Shown here piece after piece: positions 8,711-16,758 of a DNA stretch of 40,289 bases. Numbering within the stretch: position 1 is the stretch's first letter; every line of letters begins with the position of its first letter. Both the position numbers and the translations under genes were made by a program. Below the pieces are notes generated by a model, which was not told where the DNA came from, did not search any database, and worked only from the letters and a program-made list of their open reading frames with translations. Source of the DNA: Prosthecobacter debontii. GTDB lineage: Bacteria; Verrucomicrobiota; Verrucomicrobiia; Verrucomicrobiales; Verrucomicrobiaceae. The stretch covers positions 1 to 40,289 of the forward strand of contig CAMBPS010000026.1 of NCBI GenBank assembly GCA_945869675.1, written 5' to 3'.

Positions 8711-8807
8711 TCTAGCATGGGTCTTTTCTATTTTTCGAATCTAAGACCTGAACAGAGAGCATCTCGATAACAACGACCACGAACCTTCATGAAGGATGTC
8801 AGTCATC

Positions 8808-8960
8808 ATGCACGGAATCAAAAAACAGCATTTACCCGAAAAAATTTGTCTGCACTGCCAGCGGCCCTTTGTTTGGCGAAAAAAATGGGCGCGTGATTGG
8901 GAGTCGGTCCGTTATTGCAGTGATGCCTGCCGTCGCGGCAAAGTGCCAGTCCAATCATGA
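8808..8960 (+). CDS. DUF2256 small zinc-ribbon-like protein
   Basis: A 50-residue protein. It has the DUF2256 layout: a Lys-rich start, [19 protein letters not shown], then W-x2[12 protein letters not shown]. The two Cys pairs (C14-x2-C17 and C37-x3-C41) probably bind one zinc ion. The family's function is not established. I chose the ATG at 8808 because GAAGG at 8791-8795 lies 12 nt upstream; the in-frame ATG at 8796 directly abuts that GAAGG and would leave no spacing. The stop overlaps the next gene in an ATGA arrangement (8957-8960), which suggests translational coupling with the membrane protein that follows. Confidence 0.85.
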   Translation: MHGIKKQHLPEKICLHCQRPFVWRKKWARDWESVRYCSDACRRGKVPVQS

Positions 8961-9388
8961 TCACGCTTCTCCTCCTTCACGCCATCACCACCTGGGCGCT
9001 CTGCGGACTGATCTGGACGATTCAGGTGGTGCATTACCCGCTGTTTGAAGACGTGGGGCCTGAGCATTTCCGCGGCTTTCACGGACGCCACATGAGGCTG
9101 ATCACTTGGATTGTGGCACCGCTGATGTTTCTGGAGGTGGGCAGCGCTGGGCTACTGCTTTTTTGGGGAGAGCGCTCATGGCTTTTCCTGCTGAGCCTAC
9201 TGGCCCTAGCGGTCGTGTGGCTTTCGACAGCGATCTATCAGGTGCCAATGCACGATCAACTGGTGCGCGGCTACCATGCAGGGCTGATCCGCAGGCTGGT
9301 GCTGACGAATTGGTGGCGCACTCTAGCTTGGACCACCCGTGGCCTTTGTCTGACTGCGATGCTGCATGAGCTACTGACAAAAATTTAA
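8957..9388 (+). CDS. Small four-helix integral membrane protein
   Basis: A 143-residue protein with about four hydrophobic helices: residues 2-24, 47-70, 73-93 and a weaker one at about 120-138. The first helix carries [11 protein letters not shown], and charged residues cluster between helices ([12 protein letters not shown] and [16 protein letters not shown]). The fold and the His/Arg loop are reminiscent of DUF1772-like small membrane proteins, but I cannot assign it firmly. It is translationally coupled to the DUF2256 gene upstream through ATGA. It is followed after 12 nt by the SRPBCC gene, so the three are very likely one operon. Confidence 0.75.
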   Translation: MITLLLLHAITTWALCGLIWTIQVVHYPLFEDVGPEHFRGFHGRHMRLITWIVAPLMFLEVGSAGLLLFWGERSWLFLLSLLALAVVWLSTAIYQVPMHDQLVRGYHAGLIRRLVLTNWWRTLAWTTRGLCLTAMLHELLTKI

Positions 9389-9400
9389 CCCCCATTCTTC

Positions 9401-9874
9401 ATGCCCTCTTCCTTTCATGCCAGCACACCCGTCGCAGCCAGTGCTGAGCAGCTCTTTGCCTTTCACAGTGATCCCAACAATCTCACCGTTGTCATGCCTT
9501 CAATGCTCAAACTAGTGAGCCTGACCACAGACGGTCCTGCGCTGGAGGGACGAATGATCGAGCTGCATGTGCGTGACTGGTGGATCATCCCCATGCACTG
9601 GACCTGTCGCTGGAAGACCGTGCAGGCTCCACATCTGCTGGTAGATGAGATCGTGCAGGGACCGTTTCCCTTATTTGAGCATGAGCACCGCTTCGAGCCA
9701 GATGGCGAGGGGGGCTGCGTGATGCATGACCGCGTGACCTATGAGTTTGGCCATAGCTGGTGGGGGAAGCTTATCTCTGAAACGGCTGTGCGCTTGTATC
9801 TGACGTTGCTGTTTAAGTTTCGTCACCACCGGACGCGGCAATGGGCAAACCAATCTGGAAAATCAAAGAGATAA
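9401..9874 (+). CDS. SRPBCC (START-like) ligand-binding domain protein
   Basis: A 157-residue protein with the layout of cyclase/dehydrase-type SRPBCC proteins: an opening strand with HASTPVAASAEQLFAFHSDP, then NLTVVMPSMLKLVSL. The middle reads DWWIIPMHWTCRWKTVQAPHLLVDEIVQGPF, then FEHEHRFEPDGEGGCVMHDRVTYE, which is the family's characteristic late segment. A C-terminal helix (VRLYLTLLFKFRHHRTRQWA) follows. The ligand is unknown. Proteins of this subgroup often sit beside DUF2256 and photolyase-type genes, but no photolyase is present here. It is third in the 8808-11040 gene run. Confidence 0.82.
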   Translation: MPSSFHASTPVAASAEQLFAFHSDPNNLTVVMPSMLKLVSLTTDGPALEGRMIELHVRDWWIIPMHWTCRWKTVQAPHLLVDEIVQGPFPLFEHEHRFEPDGEGGCVMHDRVTYEFGHSWWGKLISETAVRLYLTLLFKFRHHRTRQWANQSGKSKR

Positions 9875-9927
9875 AGAAACACTTGCCGTTGCTGTCTGAG
9901 CGACTTGAATCGTGGTTCCTCCTTTTT

Positions 9928-11040
9928 ATGCACGAGTTCGCTTGGTTCCACATCGACAATGAGTCTGAAATAGCCTCCCCCGCGCTGCTACTCTATGAGG
10001 AGCGGATCGAGCATAACCTGCAGTTGATGATTCAAATCGCGGGAGATGTGCGCCGCCTGAGGCCACATGTGAAGACGCATAAACTGCTACCGCTGGTTCA
10101 GCGTCAAATCGAGCTGGGGATCACCAAGTTTAAATGCAGCACCATCGCTGAAGTCGAGATGTGTGCCATGGCAGGTGCTGCGGATGTACTTCTAGCCATG
10201 CCCTGCGTCGGGCCCAATGGTCATCGTCTGGCAAAGCTGTCGCAGGCTTACCCTGAGACACAGTTTTCAGGCATTGCCGATGACGAAGAAACGATCCGAA
10301 CTCTGGCCTCAGCGGCCCAGCAGCTTGGGGTGAATGTAGGCGTCTTTTTAGAGATGGACTGTGGGATGGCCCGCACTGGAATCAGACCTGGAGAAGCCGC
10401 TGCTTATCTGGTGCATGTGATCAAAGACACACCGCGTCTGCTGTTTCGTGGACTGCATGCTTATGATGGACACATCCACGAGGCTGATCTTGCGACGCGT
10501 CAGGAACACTGTGCGTCCGCGTATGCGCCGATCCTAGATTTCAAAAAGAGACTCGAAGGCGAAGGCGTCATCATCAAAGAATTCCTCACTGGGGGTTCGC
10601 CCACGTTTGGTATTCATGCCGATCACGCAGAGCGTACGCTCAGTCCTGGCACCACCGTGCTGTGGGATTTTGGTTATGGGGATAAATTCCCCGACCTGCC
10701 ATTTTTACCTGCTGCCGTTCTGCTAGCTCGAGTGATTAGTAAACCTGGGGCGAATCGACTGACTCTGGATCTGGGTCATAAATCCGTGGCTCCAGAGAAT
10801 CCGCAGCCACGTGTCCGGTTTGAGGAGTTGCCGGAGGCTACCGTGCTAATGCAAAGCGAGGAGCATTTGGTGCTAGAGACGGATCGCGCCCATGAATTTC
10901 TTGTCGGTCAGGCCTTGCATGGCATTCCACGGCATGTTTGCCCATCGGTGTCGATGCATGGTGAGGCGGTGCTGATTCAAAAAAGGCAGGCTACAGCCTT
11001 ATGGCCCATCACGGCAAGGAACCGTAAGATCACGATTTGA
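9928..11040 (+). CDS. D-threonine aldolase-like PLP enzyme (fold type III)
   Basis: A 370-residue protein of the D-threonine aldolase/D-serine dehydratase (DSD1-like) family. These cleave or dehydrate D-hydroxy amino acids using PLP and a metal ion. The alanine-racemase-like barrel begins at SPALLLYEERIEHNL. The PLP lysine is expected in RPHVKTHK (about residue 50), followed by FKCSTIAEVEMC and FLEMDCGMARTGI. The C-terminal barrel carries the metal-site block HVCPSVSMHGE. A longer reading from 9841 would add 29 residues and overlap the SRPBCC gene by 34 nt. I prefer the ATG at 9928 because homologues normally start just before the SPALL strand, though no strong ribosome site marks it. Substrate choice cannot be read from sequence. 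Confidence 0.85.
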   Translation: MHEFAWFHIDNESEIASPALLLYEERIEHNLQLMIQIAGDVRRLRPHVKTHKLLPLVQRQIELGITKFKCSTIAEVEMCAMAGAADVLLAMPCVGPNGHRLAKLSQAYPETQFSGIADDEETIRTLASAAQQLGVNVGVFLEMDCGMARTGIRPGEAAAYLVHVIKDTPRLLFRGLHAYDGHIHEADLATRQEHCASAYAPILDFKKRLEGEGVIIKEFLTGGSPTFGIHADHAERTLSPGTTVLWDFGYGDKFPDLPFLPAAVLLARVISKPGANRLTLDLGHKSVAPENPQPRVRFEELPEATVLMQSEEHLVLETDRAHEFLVGQALHGIPRHVCPSVSMHGEAVLIQKRQATALWPITARNRKITI

Positions 11041-11060
11041 AGCTCGTTTCACGACTCCTC

Positions 11061-12080
11061 ATGAAGCAACTCACACGCCGCCGCGCCCTCAAGACTCTCT
11101 TTTGCTCCAGTGCCGCCATGGCCCTGAATCTCAAGCCTCGGAGTGCCTTAGCAGAGGCTTCCCGGAGTGGCTTGAATTTTCTGGCCATCGGCGACTTTGG
11201 CAGTGGGGCACAAGATCAAAAAAACGTGGCTAAGGCCATGCAGGACTATGCCGCCAAGAGTGCGCTTAAACCTGATGCCCTTTTTTTCATCGGCGATAAT
11301 TTCTACGGCCCAGCGAATCCCCTGCCGAAGGTCAAAGGCAAGACCGTCAAAGGCGAGGCTGCTGCCTTCACGCCGGAATCCAAGCGCTGGAGAACAGATA
11401 TCGAAGAAATGTACCCCACGAGTGCCTTTCCTTGCCCACAATACGCCGTGCTAGGCAATCATGACTACCATGACAACCAAGGCGGTGAAAAAACTCAGCT
11501 CGCCTATGCCAAGCAACCCGGCATTCGCTGGCAGATGCCGAACAAATGGTATCGACAGGATCTCGGCGGCCTGATCACGCTGCTATTTGTGGATACGAAC
11601 CTACCAGATGTAAGCGGGCATATGATGCGTGCCTCCTTGACTCTGGAAGAGGAGAAAGCGCAGCTCACTTGGCTAAAGGCTGAACTCAACAAGCCACGCG
11701 CCCCATTCACGCTCGTCGTCGGACATCACCCTCTCTACTCCAATGGCGATCATGGTGATACCAAGCCGCTCATCGATCAGTGGGACAGTCTCTTTCAGGA
11801 GCAAAAGATCCATGCCTACCTTTGCGGACACGATCACGATCTTCAGCATTTGGAGTTGGAAGGCAAATTCACCTCACACATCCTTTCCGGTGGCGGCGGA
11901 GCCAAGACCCGCAAGCTAGATCATCCAGAGCGCACCATGCCCTATGGCAAAGACGTCCACGGCTTCACTCACATCACGGTTCAGCCTGATGCCCTGACCT
12001 TTGCCCATCATGGCGTCGATGGCTCTTTGCTGCATCAGTTCACCAAGCGTGTGGATGGGAAAGTGGAGATCAAGGCATAA
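11061..12080 (+). CDS. Tat-exported metallophosphoesterase (tartrate-resistant acid phosphatase-like)
   Basis: A 339-residue protein from the ATG at 11061. A TTG at 11037 is in frame but would add eight residues ahead of the export signal. The N-terminus MKQLTRRRALKTLF, then a hydrophobic stretch ending in SALAEA, is a twin-arginine signal, so the protein probably acts folded in the periplasm. All metallophosphoesterase motifs are visible in order: AIGDFGSG, FIGDNFYG, VLGNHDYHDN, VVGHHPLYS and CGHDHDLQH. The spacing and GNHDY suit the purple/tartrate-resistant acid phosphatase subgroup. It starts 20 nt after the PLP enzyme gene and probably shares its transcript. Confidence 0.88.
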   Translation: MKQLTRRRALKTLFCSSAAMALNLKPRSALAEASRSGLNFLAIGDFGSGAQDQKNVAKAMQDYAAKSALKPDALFFIGDNFYGPANPLPKVKGKTVKGEAAAFTPESKRWRTDIEEMYPTSAFPCPQYAVLGNHDYHDNQGGEKTQLAYAKQPGIRWQMPNKWYRQDLGGLITLLFVDTNLPDVSGHMMRASLTLEEEKAQLTWLKAELNKPRAPFTLVVGHHPLYSNGDHGDTKPLIDQWDSLFQEQKIHAYLCGHDHDLQHLELEGKFTSHILSGGGGAKTRKLDHPERTMPYGKDVHGFTHITVQPDALTFAHHGVDGSLLHQFTKRVDGKVEIKA

Positions 12081-12092
12081 CCAAATCCTTGG

Positions 12093-12470
12093 TTATTCCA
12101 CATCATAGTGCTTTTCGCTCATGGATTTGTCGTGGTCATAGACCTGCTCTTTCATGAGCTTGCCTTTCCTGGACCAGTAACGGTTCAAGCCATGGCGCTG
12201 GCCATTTTCAAAATGGGTTTCGGTGGAAAGTTGCCCATTGTCCCACCATTCTTTGACCACACCATGCAGTCGGCCTTCTTTAAAGGTGTATTCACCTTTG
12301 GGTTGACCGTTTTTATGGATGTCGCGAGCTACCCCATTGTAAGGTTTGCCATCGAGAAAATAGACATCGTCCTGCCACTTGAGTTCTTTGTAGGTGACAG
12401 GACGCTCGGGTTCGGCGGCCAAAGTCGTCAGGCAGGAGCAAAGAAGGATAAGGGCTAATAGAGGCTTCAT
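12093..12470 (-). CDS. Exported MORN/YwqK-like repeat protein
   Basis: A 125-residue protein starting at the ATG in 12470..12468, chosen because MKPLLALILLCSCLTTLAAE is a clear export signal, possibly lipoprotein-type with Cys at LLCSC. The mature part holds three or four YwqK/MORN_2-like units: FLDGKPYNGVARDIHKNGQPKGEY, then EGRLHGVVKEWWDNGQLSTE, then ENGQRHGLNRYWSRKGKL. Such proteins are annotated as YwqK-family antitoxins in Bacillus, but for exported verrucomicrobial versions no toxin partner is implied. Its end lies 12 nt from the end of the convergent phosphatase gene. It is divergent from the esterase gene, with 75 nt between the two starts. Confidence 0.8.
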   Translation of the reverse strand: MKPLLALILLCSCLTTLAAEPERPVTYKELKWQDDVYFLDGKPYNGVARDIHKNGQPKGEYTFKEGRLHGVVKEWWDNGQLSTETHFENGQRHGLNRYWSRKGKLMKEQVYDHDKSMSEKHYDVE

Positions 12471-12545
12471 GGCCAGATTTTGAGACATGCTGAAGAACTC
12501 TGCAATGCCGGGGTTGCACGGCGCGTTTAGTTTCCCCTTCCTACC

Positions 12546-14249
12546 ATGCTCAAAATCATCTCCCTGCTTCTCCTCATCACAGGATTGACCGCTCACGCAG
12601 AACTCCGACTCCCTGCCATCATTGGGGATATTATGGTGCTCCAGCAAAAGCAGAGCAATCCCATCTGGGGTTGGGATACCCCTGGCACTGAGGTGAAAGT
12701 GACCCTGGGAAGTCAGAGCAAAACCGCTCAAGCCGATGCCAAGGGCAAATGGACGATCAAACTGGATCCCCTCCCAGCCAGCGCAGTCCCAACTTCCATG
12801 ACGATCCAAGGAACGACGAAGCGCGAGCTGAAAAACATCCTCGTGGGTGAGGTCTGGGTCTGCTCCGGTCAGTCAAACATGGGCTTCAACCTGAACAGTG
12901 TCTGGGATGCTGATCTGGACATTGCCACGGCCAAATATCCACAGATCCGCCTGATCTCAGTGCCACAAGTCGGCACACAAGAACTTTAGGACGATTTCAA
13001 AGGCCAATGGGAAGAGTGTTCACCCCTGACAGCGGGCTCCTTTACCGCCGTAGGTTACCACTACGGACGCGTGCTTCACGAGATGCTCGGTGTGCCCGTG
13101 GGCCTGATCGACAATGCTTGGGGTGGTTCGTCCTGCGAGGCCTGGGTGCGCAGGGACATACTGGAAAAAGATGCACGCTTTAAAGCCATGATCGATAAAT
13201 GGAAACAGACCGAGGCAACTTACACAGACGCCGTTTTTGAAACCCAAAAGGCCGAGCATCAAGCCAAAGTGGATGCCTGGGTAATCGCACGCAAAGAAGC
13301 CCTTAAAGCCGGAAAACCCGTACCCGCCAATCCTCCTCGTGCCCCACAAAATGTGCTGCGTGGCCAACATCGCCCAGGCAACTTGTATGCCGGCTGTCTG
13401 CATCCCATCCTTGGCTATGGTATCAAAGGAGCCATCTGGTATCAGGGAGAGAGCAATGCCAGCCGTGCTCATGAATATGGCTATCTCTTCCCACTCATGA
13501 TCACCCATTGGCGCAACGAGTGGAAGCAAGGCGACTTTCCTTTCTACTGGGTGCAGCTGGCCGACTTCAAGCCCGAGCAGGCCGAACCCGGTGACAGCGA
13601 CTGGGCTGAGTTGCGTGAAAGTCAGACCATGAGCATCCGCAAGCTGGCCAATGCCGGTCAGTGTGTGATCACGGATTTGGGTGAGGCCAATGACATCCAT
13701 CCCAAAAACAAACGTGATGTGGCAGAGCGCCTCGCCCGCTGGGCCTTGGTAAAAGATTATGGTTTGAATTTGCCCTACCGCAGTCCCGAACTCAAGGAGT
13801 CAACATTTGAGGGCGACAAAGCTCTGCTGACCTTCGACTTTGCCCCCCAAGGTCTGCGCACGATTGATGTGGATGAGGTCAAAGGTTTCGCCCTTTGTGG
13901 AGCCGATCAAAAATGGGTCTGGGCTAAAGCCAGCATCATTGGTGGCTCCAAGAAAGGCACGAATCAGATCGCGGTCAGCAGCCCACAGGTTCCACAGCCA
14001 GTGGCGGTGCGTTACGCCTGGAGCGATAACCCAATCTGCAATGTCTTCTCCGCTGAGGGCCTGCCGGTGACACCTTTCCGCACGGATAACTTTCCGATGA
14101 TCACTGACCCAGCCAACCCAAATGGCATCGAAGCTCAGGCCGCTAAAGGTCAGGAAGAAATCAAGGCAACCCAAAAAAAGCGTCAGGAAGAACTGAAAAA
14201 AGCCAAAATTCAGCCAAGTAAATCAGCTAAGCCGAAAAAGGCGGCCTGA
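12546..14249 (+). pseudogene. Sialate O-acetylesterase, interrupted by an in-frame TAG
   Basis: A single 568-codon frame encodes an SGNH-type 9-O-acetylesterase. It has a signal peptide (MLKIISLLLLITGLTAHAE), a beta-sandwich start (LRLPAIIGDIMVLQQ), the nucleophile block VCSGQSNMGF (about residue 108), GAIWYQGESNAS, and DLGEANDIHPKNK with the catalytic Asp/His pair. After GTQEL at 12982-12986 comes TAG (12987-12989), then DDFKGQWEECSP continues in the same frame with full similarity. The upstream product is therefore 147 residues and lacks the later catalytic blocks. A CAG-to-TAG change best explains it. Recent inactivation, amber readthrough or a sequencing error are all possible. The C-terminus is Lys/Gln-rich. 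Substrates in this family are acetylated sugars on polysaccharides or sialic acids. Confidence 0.85.
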
Positions 14250-14255
14250 AAAGAG

Positions 14256-14329
14256 ATGGGGTTGTGAAAAGTACGTTTCAACGCGCCGCTCGACAATGCG
14301 GTCTGTTTCGCTTACAAAACCAACCCCAT
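14256..14329. repeat. 9-bp inverted repeat covering a start codon
   Basis: ATGGGGTTG at 14256-14264 and CAACCCCAT at 14321-14329 are exact reverse complements, and the second copy includes the first two bases of the ATG at 14328. If both are in the same transcript they could pair and hide the start of the gene at 14328. It may also be chance. Confidence 0.35.
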
Positions 14330-15044
14330 GTTTCCAATTGTTCGACATCGCCCTCTTTTACTGACCGCCATGCTCTGGCTGGCAGCCCTCGGAGGTGCCC
14401 GTGCGCAGTGGCTCGTTTATGAGCTGACTTTCACCCCGGAGGAGGAGTCGGTGAACTTCAGCTGCTACAAAAGTGCCTACCTCATTGTCCCAGCTCAGGG
14501 TGGTCGTGCCACGATGATCATGACGACAGAAGACGGCGGTCACTTTTACGCTCTGGCCGATAGCAGTGCGAAGTACTTTGTGGCAGCAAACACCAACACC
14601 CGAAAAGCCGTTTTTTCTGCTGCGGCGATCTCTGGGAACTCCCAAGCGCTCTACACCGCCTCAGGCTCGCTGAATCGCTCTCTGCTACTCGAAAGCCCAA
14701 ACGGCATGACCACACTGCGAGTAGCTGAAGCCTTGGATGGGCGATTATTAGCGGCGGATGATGAATCCGACAAGGGGCCATCGGCTGACGGCTCTTTTGG
14801 AATGGTCGGCAGCGCCTTCATCACAGGCTTGTTGCGCGAGGATCTCACGGCTCAAGCCACACTGAACTTCAACACCTTAAATGGTGCTACGAGTTACATC
14901 GTGGAGCTTTTAGAAAAATATGGCTACGCACCGGATGAAGGCAGCGTGCCTGTCCAACCAGAGGTCAGCGTGGAAGACGAATCCATGATCGATGCCAGCC
15001 TCTTCCCGCCGCTGCCTGCTGAGGCAAAATCTGAGAATAACTGA
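14328..15044 (+). CDS. Exported protein of unknown function, first gene of the gsp run
   Basis: A 238-residue protein that I do not recognise. It has a signal peptide (hydrophobic core LLLTAMLWLAALGGARAQ, cleavage near ARAQ). The mature part is beta-rich (WLVYELTFTPEEESVNF, then SAYLIVPAQGG), followed by a helical region and an acidic C-terminal tail (VEDESMIDASLFPPLPAEAK). There is only one Cys in the mature region and no known motif. Its stop overlaps the start of gspE (TGATG at 15042-15046), so it is probably the first gene of the secretion operon. Whether it is a component or a substrate of the system cannot be told from sequence. Confidence 0.75.
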   Translation: MFPIVRHRPLLLTAMLWLAALGGARAQWLVYELTFTPEEESVNFSCYKSAYLIVPAQGGRATMIMTTEDGGHFYALADSSAKYFVAANTNTRKAVFSAAAISGNSQALYTASGSLNRSLLLESPNGMTTLRVAEALDGRLLAADDESDKGPSADGSFGMVGSAFITGLLREDLTAQATLNFNTLNGATSYIVELLEKYGYAPDEGSVPVQPEVSVEDESMIDASLFPPLPAEAKSENN

Positions 15045-16741
15045 TGAAAAACGTCCGCCAAGCTCTTGTCCAATGTCTGGAGGCCTCTGGCGGTGCTGGC
15101 ATTCCCCTGCCCGTGGCGACGCCAAGCTCGTCGATTGTCAGCCAGCTTCTCGACTTAGGCACCTTGGATGAAGAGGTCTTTCTTTCTCAATTGGCTGTGC
15201 GCATGGGTCTGGGTTTTGTGTCCATGCCAGTGCCCGACTCCGCGGATGCTCCCGAATTGAAGCGCTTGCTGCCGCCCCGTGTGGCTTTGAAGCATCGTTT
15301 GTTGCCGCTGAAGATTGAGGAAATCGAAGGGCAGGCCAGAAAACTCATCGTGGCAGGCTTTGACCCTTTTGACCTCATCGGTAGGCAAGCCGTGGCGCGC
15401 GAAGTGGATGTGGCCGTGCGCTGGGAGATCGCCCCCAGGAAACGCATGCTCAATGCCATGCGCGATTTCTATGGGGTCGGCGCTGATACCTTTGAAGAGA
15501 TTCTCAAAGGCCGTGATGTGGACGGTGCTGACCTAGAACAGCGTGATGAAGCCAACATCATCGATGCCGATGACGAAGAAGCTTCCGTCGTCAAGTTCGT
15601 GAACACGGTGATTCGCGAGGCTCTGGAGCAGCATGCGACGGATATTCATGTGGAGCCGATGGAAGAAAAACTGCGCATGAGGTACCGCATCGACGGTCGC
15701 CTGCGTGAGGTGCCAGTTCCAGAGAACATCAAAGCTCTCCAACAGTCGGTAATCGCCCGTCTGAAGGTCATGGCCAAGCTCGACATTGCCGAGCGTCGCC
15801 TGCCGCAGGATGGTCGTATCAGCCTTCAAATCGCCGGCCAGTTCATCGACGTTCGTGTGGCAACCATCCCCTCCGTTGAAGGTGAAAGCGTCAGCCTGCG
15901 TCTTTTGGGACAAGAGAAATTCAATCTCGAAAAACTCCGTATTGAGCCTGATCTGCGCGAGGAAATCGAGGCATTACTCAAAAAGCCCAACGGCATCATT
16001 CTCGTCACCGGTCCGACGGGTTCCGGTAAATCGACGACTCTTTACACTTTCCTCAGTCAGCTGAATGTCGAGCATCGACGCATCGTCACCATTGAAGATC
16101 CAGTCGAAAACAAGCTTCCGGGCGTGGTCCAGATCGCCGTGCGGCCTGAGATTGATCTCACCTTTGCCACCGGCCTGCGCAGCATTCTTCGCGGCGATCC
16201 AAATGTCGTCATGATTGGGGAAATGCGTGACCTTGAGACCGCTGAAATTGCCATCCGCGCCGCTTTGACCGGTCACTTGGTTTTCAGCACCCTGCACACC
16301 AATGACGCCATTGGTGGCATCATGCGTCTGGTGGACATGGGGGTGGAACCCTTCCTCGTTTCCAGCTCCGTGCGTGCTTTCATCGCCCAACGACTCGTGC
16401 GGGTTCTGTGCCCGGATTGCAAGCAACCGGAGCCCGATGCCGCAACGAAATTGCGTGACCTCCAATACACAGGTCCGATTAACACCACCGTATACCGCGC
16501 TAAAGAAGGCGGTTGTGAATCCTGCCGCGCAACGGGTTACAGAGGTCGTATGTCGATCTACGAACTCGTTCGCCTGACCCCAGCCATGGGCGAGCTAGTC
16601 ACGCACAAAGCCAGCTCTGGCGACTTGATGAAGCAGGCCTACAAAGACGGCTACCGACCCATGCGAGAGTACGGAGTGCGCAAGGTCTTAGCGGGCCACA
16701 CCACGATTGAGGAAGTCATTAGCGTGACTGTGGCAGAGTAA
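15044..16741 (+). CDS. gspE: Type II secretion/type IV pilus assembly ATPase GspE
   Basis: A 565-residue cytoplasmic hexameric ATPase that powers pseudopilus assembly. The N-terminal part (about 20-150) is a GspE/PilB N-domain with ALKHRLLPLKIEEIEGQ. The ATPase core has an HATDIHVEP block, Walker A GPTGSGKST (about residue 322), an Asp box (IVTIEDPVE), Walker B NVVMIGEMRD (about 385) and a His box LVFSTLHTND. The tetracysteine zinc site is CPDC (about 455) paired with CESC (about 490). Length and domain order are normal. It starts at the ATG overlapping the previous stop and is followed by gspF after 17 nt. GspE rather than PilB is favoured by the pseudopilin genes downstream. Confidence 0.95.
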   Translation: MKNVRQALVQCLEASGGAGIPLPVATPSSSIVSQLLDLGTLDEEVFLSQLAVRMGLGFVSMPVPDSADAPELKRLLPPRVALKHRLLPLKIEEIEGQARKLIVAGFDPFDLIGRQAVAREVDVAVRWEIAPRKRMLNAMRDFYGVGADTFEEILKGRDVDGADLEQRDEANIIDADDEEASVVKFVNTVIREALEQHATDIHVEPMEEKLRMRYRIDGRLREVPVPENIKALQQSVIARLKVMAKLDIAERRLPQDGRISLQIAGQFIDVRVATIPSVEGESVSLRLLGQEKFNLEKLRIEPDLREEIEALLKKPNGIILVTGPTGSGKSTTLYTFLSQLNVEHRRIVTIEDPVENKLPGVVQIAVRPEIDLTFATGLRSILRGDPNVVMIGEMRDLETAEIAIRAALTGHLVFSTLHTNDAIGGIMRLVDMGVEPFLVSSSVRAFIAQRLVRVLCPDCKQPEPDAATKLRDLQYTGPINTTVYRAKEGGCESCRATGYRGRMSIYELVRLTPAMGELVTHKASSGDLMKQAYKDGYRPMREYGVRKVLAGHTTIEEVISVTVAE

Positions 16742-16758
16742 CGTACCTTTCAGCTCCA

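Larger units (their letters stand above)
8398..8807. other. Intergenic region with two stem-loops, no gene seen
   Basis: About 410 bases without a convincing reading frame. It contains a 10-bp GC-rich stem-loop at 8490-8513 and a perfect 29-bp inverted repeat at 8643-8710. The stretch just before 8808 should hold the promoter of the DUF2256 operon, but I could not pick a convincing -35/-10 pair. If the giant gene is an insertion, 8398 onward may be the original upstream region of the pseudouridine synthase gene. Confidence 0.5.

Noticed and set aside
12471..12809. Longer N-terminal extension of the YwqK-like protein
   Set aside because: It would bury the signal peptide 113 residues inside the protein and overlap the divergent esterase gene.
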